The notes under the pieces are model-generated. The model was not told where the DNA came from. It searched no databases and saw only the letters and a program-made list of their open reading frames with translations. A DNA stretch of 64,000 bases from Pedobacter sp. SL55 (lineage in GTDB: Bacteria > Bacteroidota > Bacteroidia > Sphingobacteriales > Sphingobacteriaceae), in assembly GCF_026625705.1 (NCBI RefSeq), contig NZ_CP113059.1, forward strand, positions 1,240,001 through 1,304,000, read 5' to 3'. Below are positions 7,703-16,129 of the stretch, piece after piece; position 1 is the first letter of the stretch, and every line of letters begins with the position of its first letter. The translations under genes and the position numbers were made by a program.

Positions 7703-10286
7703 ATGCAATTAAATCAACCCAGTCAACGCGAATATTATTTTAATAACGAGGTTATTTCTCGTTTCGAATTGTACAACAGTTTGTTTCTTACGCTTCCGTT
7801 TTACAAAATTAAAGATACAGGAACACTTTTACCTTTATTTTTCAAGAGTTGCGAAGATGGAATTAAAAACCATGAGAAGCCCAGTGAGCTGATAGGAAAA
7901 TTTTTCGATAAATATGTGCAAGACAAGGACGAGACCGCGGTAATAGATCTATTATTCAGATTTATTCAGTACATAGAGCGCCAAGTGGTGCTGTTTGATG
8001 CGGTAGAGGATGCTTCTTTTACCAAGTTGAATATCAGTGATGAGCAAAGTTCTTTAAGAGCCTTATTTCTTAAAGCAAATGACGATGCCAACTTGCATGA
8101 GAAAATTGACAAACTGGTAGAAGAGTTTTCATTAAGATTGGTGCTAACTGCGCATCCTACACAGTTTTACCCTGGTCCTGTTCTAGGAATCATCAATGAT
8201 TTAACATCGGCAATTAAGGCAAACGATTTTACCACCATTAATCAATTATTGCAACAATTAGGCAAAACGCCGTTCTTCAATAAAAAATCGCCAACAGCCG
8301 GTAGACGAGGCATTAAGCTTAGCTTGGTACCTAGAAAATGTATTCTATTTTGCTGCGGCAAACATCCAAACTGGCCTAAACCAGTTACTAAGCGAATATC
8401 ACATTGATCCTAAAAAAGTTATCGAATTAGGTTTTTGGCCAGGTGGAGATAGAGATGGTAATCCGAACGTAAAAGCGCAAACCACTTTGGAAGTTTCTAA
8501 AATGTTGCGCCAAATTCTTTTCAGGTGCTACTATCGCGATTTTAGAAATATCAAAAGACGTATCACTTTTAGAGGGGTAGAAGAGAGTATCAATTTGTTG
8601 CAAGAAGTATTCTATGAAAATGCCTTCAACAATACCTTAGAAGAAAAAGATATTTCAGATTATATCATTAAAAATCTAAATGACATTATTGATACGTTGA
8701 ATAAAGATCATGACGGCTTGTTTGTGAATGTGGTACAAGATCTTTTAAGGAAAGTAGAGCTTTATCGTTGTCACTTTGCCTCGTTAGATATTAGACAAGA
8801 CAGTAGAGTATTAAGAAAGGTGCATCAGTATTGCAGAAGCCAGAAACCAATTAATTCTCTTTACAGCGATGATTACGATAGCTTATCGGAAGAAGAGAAG
8901 CTCAAAGCCATTTCGTTTAGGAGCGCCAAGGTAATTTACACGGATGAACAAGATAGTTTGATTAAAGATGCCTTACAGACTATTGCAGAGATTAAAGACA
9001 TCCAACAGAAAAATGGCGAGGAAGCTTGCCACCGTTTTATTATCAGTAATTGCCAACAAGCAAGCGATATTTTGCAATTAATGGAGCTTTTTCTTTGGAA
9101 TGGCTGGGAAGCAGAAGATTTAACCATTGATTTTGTGCCGCTTTTCGAAACCGTTAACGATTTAACTGGTGCTGGCGAAATCATGGAGAAATTGTACACG
9201 CATCCGTTCTACAAAAAACATTTGGCTTTGAGAGGCGGCAAGCAGCACATAATGCTGGGTTTCTCTGATAGTACCAAAGACGGTGGTTATTTAATGGCCA
9301 ACTGGTCTATATTTACGGCTAAAGTTGCTTTAACCAAAGTTGCCGAAGAACACAACATTCAGTTGGCATTTTTCGATGGTAGAGGAGGTCCCCCAGCTCG
9401 TGGTGGAGGTAAAACACACCGTTTTTATGCCTCTATGGGTAAAGAAATAGCAAATAAGAATATCCAGTTAACGGTGCAGGGGCAAACCATTAGTTCGCAA
9501 TATGGCTCTGTTGATAGTGCTGCGTTTAACATAGAACAATTAATTAACGCAGGTATTTCATCGGGCGTTAAAGAAAAGCACAACGTTTTGCTAGATAAAG
9601 AAAACTTCGATATCCTTAGCAAAATGGCTAAAGATAGTTACCAAGCTTATATCGATTTGCGTAACGATCCATTGTTTTTAGAGTATCTGGAAAAACTATC
9701 TCCGTTAAGTTTGCTATCTAAAATTACGATTAGCAGTAGACCAGTGAAAAGAAACGCTGGTACTAAACTAAAACTAGATGATTTACGTGCTATTGGCTTT
9801 GTAACCTCATGGAGCCAGCTAAAGCAGAATGTGCCAGGTTTTTACGGCGTGGGTACAGCCTTAAAAGCGCAAGAAGATTTAGGAAATTGGGAGCAGGTTA
9901 AGAAGACTTATAATCAATCAGGCTACTTTAAAACCATTGTAGATAACTGTATCATGTCTATGAGTAAATCGGATTTTGAGATTACGGCTTACTTAGCAAA
10001 TAATAAAGAATTTGGTGCTTTTTGGAAGCAATTACATACAGAATTTGAACTTTCTAAATCGATGTTATTGAAATTGACAGGACATGAAACCTTGATGGAA
10101 AACTATCCGGTAGAGAAGAAATCAATCGCTGTGCGTGAAAAAATCATTTTGCCACTAGTGTTGATCCAACATTTTGCTTTAGATAAGTTGCAGGGCGATT
10201 TAAGTGAAGAAAAACAACAGGCTTACGAGAAATTAGCTATCAGAACGGTTTATGGCATCGTAAATGCGGGTAGAAACTTGGCTTAG
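7703..10286 (+). pseudogene. ppc: Phosphoenolpyruvate carboxylase, split by one frameshift
   Basis: Carboxylates phosphoenolpyruvate to oxaloacetate, an anaplerotic step. The first frame (7703-8407) carries the catalytic histidine motif LTAHPTQFYPG near residue 150. From 8301 the protein continues in another frame through VDEALSLAWYLENVFYFAAA, then FWPGGDRDGNPNV, GFSDSTKDGGYL and the active-site loop FDGRGGPPARGGGKTHRFY, ending at 10286. One extra G at about 8300 (gccggtagac instead of gccgtagac) explains the break. The total would be about 860 residues, normal for the compact Bacteroidota type. All catalytic motifs are intact apart from the frameshift, so a sequencing indel or very recent mutation is likely. 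Confidence 0.88.
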
Positions 10287-10625
10287 AAATCGGAAGTTAA
10301 TAGACGGAAAGTCCGAAGGCAGTTGAACAATATGCCTAAGGTATTTTCTATAAATTTGCCCGCAGATTTTCGCTGATAATAAGAGCGCAGATTTACACAG
10401 AAACGCATCTTCTTAAATCAGCGGATAAATCTGTGCTGATCTGCGGGTATTAATCATTTTGTCAATTACTCATTTCTTATGACAACACCAACATTAAACT
10501 AGTTTTTATAAATTTGCCCGCAGATTTTCGCTGATAGCGAACGCAGGTTTTCGCAGAACGGTTATCTGCCAAAATCTGCGGGTATTTATTTATCATTTTG
10601 TCAATTACTCATTTAATCATTTCTT
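10287..10625. repeat. Tandem pair of palindromic units (family B) including a duplicated elaA start
   Basis: Two imperfect copies (about 10346-10502 and 10503-10648). Each begins tataaatttgcccgcagatt and contains an inverted arm ending ctgcgggtatt. Each ends with a 5' gene start: atgacaacaccaacattaaa then a stop (10479-10502) in the first copy, and the real elaA start in the second. The first copy thus encodes only a seven-codon remnant. Nothing else is seen in this spacer. Confidence 0.75.
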
Positions 10626-11081
10626 ATGTCAACGCCAATATTAAACTGGACTTACAAATCATTCGAGGAATTATCGAAACTAGAGCTTTATACCATTTTG
10701 AGGTTAAGAAGTGAGGTTTTCATTATTGAACAACACTGCAATTACCAAGATGTAGATGGCAAAGATTTGAAGTGCCACCATTTAATGGCTTGGGACGGCG
10801 ATAATTTGGTTGCCTACACTCGCATAGTTCCACCCGGAGTTTCTTTTACAGAGGCGAGCATTGGCCGTGTATTAAGTAATTCGAGATATAGAGGCATTGG
10901 TGCTGGTATTACTTTGATGGAAAAGAGCATCGAAAAAGTTTACGAAACCCATGGTAAACGCCCAATTCGCATTGGAGCGCAGCTGTATTTGAAGAAATTT
11001 TATGAAAGCTTTGGCTTTGTAAAAGATAGTGAGGAATATTTGGAAGACGAAATTCCGCATATTGAGATGGTGCTTGCTTAA
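10626..11081 (+). CDS. elaA: GNAT-family acetyltransferase, ElaA-like
   Basis: A 151-residue protein of the GCN5-related N-acetyltransferase superfamily. The N-terminal WTYKSFEELSKLELYTILRL, RSEVFIIEQHCNYQDVDG and HHLMAW segments are the ElaA signature. The acetyl-CoA loop is IGRVLSNSRYRGIGAGITLM (about residues 79-98), and the C-terminal FYESFGFV is typical of GNAT folds. The acceptor substrate of ElaA proteins is not established. It shares a bidirectional terminator with the convergent receptor gene downstream. Confidence 0.88.
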   Translation: MSTPILNWTYKSFEELSKLELYTILRLRSEVFIIEQHCNYQDVDGKDLKCHHLMAWDGDNLVAYTRIVPPGVSFTEASIGRVLSNSRYRGIGAGITLMEKSIEKVYETHGKRPIRIGAQLYLKKFYESFGFVKDSEEYLEDEIPHIEMVLA

Positions 11082-11101
11082 GGCAAAGCACAGCTCAAAC
11101 G

Positions 11102-11137
11102 AAAAAGCTTAGTCAAAAATCGACTAAGCTTTTTTTA
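11102..11137. terminator. Bidirectional terminator
   Basis: Stem aaaaagcttagtc / gactaagctttttt with loop aaaaat, between convergent elaA and the TonB-dependent receptor gene. Confidence 0.85.
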
Positions 11138-11150
11138 AGAGCGTTATCTG

Positions 11151-13592
11151 CTAATTCTTCATTCTGCCCTGCTCTGCTTCCGTTCCTGTAGATCTTCTGC
11201 GGGCGGGCTTAATTTCGTTTTTACCAAACCTGTAAGTAAAGTTTAAACGGAATAGCTGTGTTTCATTTTTTTGGTATAGGTTATAAGATAATCCTGGATA
11301 AGCGCTTTTCAACCTTGTTCTATTGGTGTCAAATACATCAGATACGGCAAACTTTAAACTGCCTTTTTTCTTCAAAATCGCTTTGCTGATCCCGAAATCT
11401 ATAAAAGTTCTTTCTTCCAAGTCTAACGTTCCGTAAGTTAACGGCGATTCATAATTTGCATTCAATTCTGCAGTTAATCCATCCATAATGATGAAATTAT
11501 TTTGCATACGGAATTGGTAAGAAGTTTGCCCGGTTTTTAACGCTTGGCCATTTAAGTTTGGTGTTTCAAAAGCCATGTGAAAAACATTTAAGTTGTTGCT
11601 CATGCTCCACCATTTTTTAATTTTAACAGGCACCGTTAAATTGGCCGATAGTACCTTTTGAGTGGCCAAGTTCTCATTGGTTTGAAACAGCGCTTTACGT
11701 TCTTCGTTCGGTAAGATTACTTCGGTAATGGCATCGTTGGTAACACTGTAACCTAGATTTAAGAAATACCTTTGCATAAACGTGTAATTTACCTCGTAAT
11801 TATTGGTGTATTGCGGCTTTAAGAAAGGATTGCCCTGGTTGTAGGTATATTCATCTAAATAAAAAACAAACGGGTTTAAGGCATCGTAACTAGGCCTGTC
11901 AATTCTTCGCCCATGAGAAGCCCCTAGCTGATGGTTTTTAGACAGCGTTTGCTGCACATAAATGGTCGGAAAGAAATCCCAATAGCTACGCTCTACCATG
12001 TTATTGGTGGTAATTAAATGGCCTTTAGAGTTGGTTTGTTCCATCCTTAAACCTAACTGTACACTGGTTTTTTTAAACTGCTTACTTAAATTGGTATACA
12101 CTGCATTTACATTTTCATCGTATACAAATCGGTTGCTCCTACGCTCATCATTTTGCCACGCACTGCCTACAAATTCTTCGGCTTTCAAATCGTTATCTGT
12201 TTCTACCCAACTGCTTTTTGCACCCGCTTCAAGCTTCGTAGTTTTATTAATTGGCAAAGAGTAATCTACTTTTAGCGCCCTAATGTTAATTGTGCTGGGC
12301 GTATTATTCCTCAACCGGCCAATTGGTTTTACAAAAGAACCATCTGCAAAAGTGAGGGTATTTACCAAATCGCTTCTGTCGTTACCTTTATATTTGGAGT
12401 AATCGGCATCAAAAGTTAATTCTTGGCCTGTGGTATCTAATACCGATTTATAATTTAAGTTGTAAGCAAAATTTCTGTAGCTAGATGTATTTAAGTTGGT
12501 GGTGTTTAAAATAGAATCTAGCTGATTAAATGATTTGCCAATATTTGTTTTGTTGTAAGAATCTTGACTGGCACTGTTAAGATAGCCCGTAGCCAAAACG
12601 CCGATGGTGTTATTTTTATTTAAGAAAAAATCGGCGCCAACTTTAAAATTATTGTTCTCGAAATCCCTATCATCGCCTCCTTTTTGCGAAAAATAAGTGT
12701 CTGCACTGGTGGCTGTAGCGTTAGCAATCCGATCGATATCAATTACATTTGTTCTAGCTCCCTTATTAAAGTTGTAGCTCCCAAAAACGTTTACACCTTT
12801 GTTTCTGTAGTTTAAATTTAATCCTGTATTGCCTCTAGGGTTTTTACCATACGCCGTACCAGCATTAAAGCTTCCGTTGGCGCCACCATTTTTAGCTCTT
12901 TTTGTTTTAATGTTGATGATGCCAGAGTTGCCAGCAGCATCGTATTTTGATGATGGGTTGGTGATGAGCTCTATAGTTTCTATCTCAGAACTTTGCATGT
13001 TACGCAATAAATTTGCCACATCAGCTTGGCTCATATAGGTTTGTTTGCCATCTAGCATAATCAGTACGCCCTGTTTTCCCTGCATTGAGATACGATCGTT
13101 TTGATCTACCGTAACCCCGGGCGCTCTTTGTAACACCTCTAAAGCAGATGAACCTACAGCAACCGAACTGTTCTCCACATTCATTACCATTTTATCCGCT
13201 TTGCGCTCTAAAAGAGGTTTTACCGCCGTTACACTTACCGTATTTAAGGTCTTACTATCTGCTTTTAATAAAATATCTGGAAGGTTTAAAACCGTTTCGC
13301 CAACTACAAAAGATTTTCCTTTATAGATTTGATAACCCATCATGTTAATTTTGATGTAGTAGCTGCCCGCAACAATATTTGGAAAGCTGAATTTTCCCTC
13401 GGGGGTAGTCATAGCTGTTTTAACCAAAGACGAGTCTGAGGCTTTAAACAAACCAACGGTGGCATAATCTATCGGTTTACGCTGTTCATCTAAAACAGTT
13501 CCGTTAATGTCAATTTGCTTTCCTCTATTTGCCTCTGCTAGGAGCGAAATCGATGTTAGAAAAGCAATCATTAATAAGTATATTTTCTTCAT
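11151..13592 (-). CDS. TonB-dependent outer-membrane receptor, beta-barrel family
   Basis: An 813-residue outer-membrane protein with a signal peptide (MKKIYLLMIAFLTSISLLAE). A carboxypeptidase-regulatory-like domain spans about 27-110 (IDINGTVLDEQRKPIDYATV). A plug domain spans about 120-235 (EVLQRAPGVTVDQNDRISMQ, then NPSSKYDAAGNSGIINIKTK). The beta-barrel is of the 'outer membrane beta-barrel family protein' type, ending in FRLNFTYRFGKNEI plus a short basic tail. No SusD partner is adjacent, unlike the three receptors at 39-55 kb, so it more likely imports a siderophore, cofactor or peptide. The substrate cannot be told from sequence. Confidence 0.88.
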   Translation of the reverse strand: MKKIYLLMIAFLTSISLLAEANRGKQIDINGTVLDEQRKPIDYATVGLFKASDSSLVKTAMTTPEGKFSFPNIVAGSYYIKINMMGYQIYKGKSFVVGETVLNLPDILLKADSKTLNTVSVTAVKPLLERKADKMVMNVENSSVAVGSSALEVLQRAPGVTVDQNDRISMQGKQGVLIMLDGKQTYMSQADVANLLRNMQSSEIETIELITNPSSKYDAAGNSGIINIKTKRAKNGGANGSFNAGTAYGKNPRGNTGLNLNYRNKGVNVFGSYNFNKGARTNVIDIDRIANATATSADTYFSQKGGDDRDFENNNFKVGADFFLNKNNTIGVLATGYLNSASQDSYNKTNIGKSFNQLDSILNTTNLNTSSYRNFAYNLNYKSVLDTTGQELTFDADYSKYKGNDRSDLVNTLTFADGSFVKPIGRLRNNTPSTINIRALKVDYSLPINKTTKLEAGAKSSWVETDNDLKAEEFVGSAWQNDERRSNRFVYDENVNAVYTNLSKQFKKTSVQLGLRMEQTNSKGHLITTNNMVERSYWDFFPTIYVQQTLSKNHQLGASHGRRIDRPSYDALNPFVFYLDEYTYNQGNPFLKPQYTNNYEVNYTFMQRYFLNLGYSVTNDAITEVILPNEERKALFQTNENLATQKVLSANLTVPVKIKKWWSMSNNLNVFHMAFETPNLNGQALKTGQTSYQFRMQNNFIIMDGLTAELNANYESPLTYGTLDLEERTFIDFGISKAILKKKGSLKFAVSDVFDTNRTRLKSAYPGLSYNLYQKNETQLFRLNFTYRFGKNEIKPARRRSTGTEAEQGRMKN

Positions 13593-14235
13593 TTCCGAGT
13601 GTTTTATTTTAAATTTTTGGGCATAAAAATACCCGCACCTGTTTGGTGTATTTTTTAACTTTTAAAAATTTCGCTTAGTTTTTAAAAAGACCCGAGGCCT
13701 TTTTTATTAGTTTGTATTTAGTAGTAGACGAAAAAGGGGTGCGAAAGGTTACAAGAAATTTTCATTTTTTAGCAACGAAGAATAATTCACATAAAAAAAG
13801 CGGCAAAGCAGCATAAATAAACTGTTTTCTTGAAAAGCATATTGCTGCAATGGTTGATGCTAGTCCCGCTTTCGCTTATAGTCCTCGGCTAGTTTTACTT
13901 CGCCTGCGGGCTAATCTGCTCAATCTGGGTTTAGCACACACAGGCATTAGCTACTATTTTTGTTTTACGAGGAACGTGGGCCAGAAATCGAAAAATTGGC
14001 CCAGGTTGTTTTGATATGGACAAAAAATACTGTTTTTTGTCCACGTTTTAAATCTTCAACGAATGCAATTGAAAGTATAGATAAGCCAATTATTTTACAA
14101 CGAAAATTTGCTTATCAAAAGAAACGCCTCTTTAGGGGAGGCGTCGGGCTAAGAATGCTATCCTTAGGGATGTTCTTGGTTGAAGAGATATCAACTTAAA
14201 TTTTATATATTGCAGTAAACAAACAAATTACGTTT
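13593..14235. other. Gene-free spacer at the left edge of the accessory island
   Basis: A spacer of 643 bases. No convincing gene: the one 79-codon ORF (13960-14199) lacks protein-like composition. It holds scattered repeat-like scraps (tagtcccgctttcgcttata near 13861, ttcgcctgcgggctaatctg near 13900) and a small hairpin cgcctctttaggggaggcg (about 14128-14146). This mosaic suits an insertion hot spot. Confidence 0.5.
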
Positions 14236-15057
14236 TTGGAACAACTACAAACTATTCAAGAAGCTCATAAGATGTTTCCTACCAGTGGTAGCCATCCTCT
14301 TTTGGTTACCTGTAATGATTTAAAAGATTGGGTTTGCAAATATGATAAATTTCCTAACTATTTGTTTAACGAACTAGTTGCTTCAGAATTTGCGAAACTA
14401 TGGTCGATAAACGTCCCTGAAAACTCATTAATGCAAGTTAGTAAAGAACACGTACCAATTGAAAGGTTTCCGAAATTGCAGCCAAACCTTTTTGATAAGG
14501 ATTGCTTTGGCTCTTTGTTTCTAAAAAATACAAAAGAACTAGATTTAACATTTATTCCCTCATTTAAGGAAAAGAGTTTTAGAGATAAAATTTTAGTGAA
14601 ATCTGACTTTTTAAAAATAGCTTTGTTTGATATTTGGTTAGCCAACGAAGATAGAAATTACAACAATAACAACTTGCTGCTTCATTATGCAAAAGATAAC
14701 AGCTTATCATTTTATGCGATAGACCACGTAAATATTTTTAATTCGAGCTCGTTCGATTACGGAATATCATTATTAACGGCCGATGAAAGCATTTTAAATA
14801 CAGATTTAGCTAAGTTGTTGTTTGCTAATGATAGGAAATTGGGTGAAACCGTAAATAAACTGGTCGAAAGTTTTTACCTTTGCACCAAAGAGTGCGAGAA
14901 AAATTTAGACAACATACTTGCCTTAGTACCAAATTCTTGGACTATAAATACTGTAGATTTAAAAGCAAAGATGGAACAATATTTGTTTAATGATGCTTGG
15001 AAAAAACAATGTGAAGATACCTTTAGAGCTTTTATCCATTCTTTAATACTGAACTAA
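14236..15057 (+). CDS. HipA-like kinase-fold protein (HipA_2 type)
   Basis: A 273-residue protein resembling the HipA_2 kinase-like family. The N-terminal part reads as a nucleotide-binding lobe (SHPLLVTCNDLKDWVCKYD, with FPNYLFNELVASEFAKLW). The catalytic-loop-like motif is DIWLANEDRNYNNNNLL (about residues 133-149), and a second metal-binding aspartate is in YAIDHVNIF (about 160-168). The D-x-x-N-E-D-R core is as expected for an active kinase fold. The start is TTG. It ends one base before the DUF3037 gene, so the two are co-translated. HipA proteins phosphorylate cellular targets in toxin-antitoxin systems; whether this one does is unknown. Confidence 0.72.
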   Translation: MEQLQTIQEAHKMFPTSGSHPLLVTCNDLKDWVCKYDKFPNYLFNELVASEFAKLWSINVPENSLMQVSKEHVPIERFPKLQPNLFDKDCFGSLFLKNTKELDLTFIPSFKEKSFRDKILVKSDFLKIALFDIWLANEDRNYNNNNLLLHYAKDNSLSFYAIDHVNIFNSSSFDYGISLLTADESILNTDLAKLLFANDRKLGETVNKLVESFYLCTKECEKNLDNILALVPNSWTINTVDLKAKMEQYLFNDAWKKQCEDTFRAFIHSLILN

Positions 15058-15058
15058 A

Positions 15059-15907
15059 ATGAAAACCTTATTCTCCATACTATACGTCCCAATTAGTGCT
15101 GCTCTTGATGAGAAAGTGAGCATTGGGCTGATGATGTTTAATGGCGAGCAACACTTTTTCAAATATTCTGCATCAAAATTGTCAGCAATTAAAGGATTAT
15201 TAGCTAATGAAAGTAATACCATTCTAAAGACTTATTTACGAACGCTAGAAAAGGAAATAAATAATGAGGCCGAAAATGTTGAAGCGTTATTTAGTTTAGG
15301 TAATAAGCCGAAAACTAATTGGGTAAACAGTTCTTACATCTCTTATCTTTCTAAATACTCAAATAATTTAATTCAATTTTCTGAAGCCAAACAAATTGAC
15401 ATTGAATTAAACACCTCTAATTTCAGAAAGCTTTTCGAAAAATATATTTTTGAATATGATGAGGCAATTGTTGTTGACGATAGTTTTGACATTTATAAAA
15501 AAGTAAAAAGTAAACTTTATCCTAAAATTAGTGGTAAGGTTAATGTAGATAGAACAATTACCCCTAACGATTTTAAGAATTTAATTGCCCCTGTTGAGGT
15601 AAATTTTATAGGCGTTAACGGCGTACCTGTTGCAGGACAAGCTATTAATTTTGAAAAGCAACATTATAATTTAGAGAATGATGTTACCAGGTTTGTTGCC
15701 CTAACTAAGGCATTAGAATTAGACGGACAAAAAGATGGTAAGTATTTTGTTTTAGGTAGAGAGCCTAAAGTAAACCATAATGATAAAAACCATTTATTGT
15801 GGGAACAAATTAGAGACACCGATTTTTTAGAATTTGTTGATATTGATGAGGTTGGAATTGTTGAAGAATATATCAACAAAAATAATGTTGTGCCGTTTTT
15901 TGATTAA
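15059..15907 (+). CDS. DUF3037-like protein paired with the HipA-like kinase
   Basis: A 282-residue soluble protein beginning MKTLFSILYVPISAALDEKV and continuing into an IGLMMF strand, the layout of DUF3037, a family often encoded beside HipA_2 kinases. The middle (FEKYIFEYDEAIVVDDSFDI) is helical and the C-terminus is acidic (FLEFVDIDEVGIVEEYIN). No catalytic motif stands out. Its one-base spacing from the kinase gene implies a complex or antitoxin/substrate role, but this is inference. A strong terminator follows, so the pair is its own transcription unit, separate from the McrB-like operon. Confidence 0.65.
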   Translation: MKTLFSILYVPISAALDEKVSIGLMMFNGEQHFFKYSASKLSAIKGLLANESNTILKTYLRTLEKEINNEAENVEALFSLGNKPKTNWVNSSYISYLSKYSNNLIQFSEAKQIDIELNTSNFRKLFEKYIFEYDEAIVVDDSFDIYKKVKSKLYPKISGKVNVDRTITPNDFKNLIAPVEVNFIGVNGVPVAGQAINFEKQHYNLENDVTRFVALTKALELDGQKDGKYFVLGREPKVNHNDKNHLLWEQIRDTDFLEFVDIDEVGIVEEYINKNNVVPFFD

Positions 15908-15927
15908 CAATTGTTAAAAAAACCATA

Positions 15928-15960
15928 AAAAAGGCTTCCAAATTTTTGGAAGCCTTTTTT
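15928..15960 (+). terminator. Terminator of the HipA-like/DUF3037 pair
   Basis: Stem aaaaaggcttccaaa / tttggaagcctttttt immediately after the DUF3037 stop. Confidence 0.88.
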
Positions 15961-16129
15961 CATTTATAACCACAGCTATTTCATTATTCCGTCATTGCGC
16001 AACTGATTTTTCATCAGCTGCGGCAAGCTCATTTTTAGTTATTAAAATATCAACTTTTTTTATGCTCATTTAACACTTATATTTACTATTTGATATAATC
16101 AATAATTAACAATCAGATTTAAAAAGGTA

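Noticed and set aside
13960..14199. 79-codon ORF in the spacer left of the accessory island
   Set aside because: Composition is not protein-like, no ribosome-binding or promoter context, no recognisable motif; it overlaps hairpin scraps.
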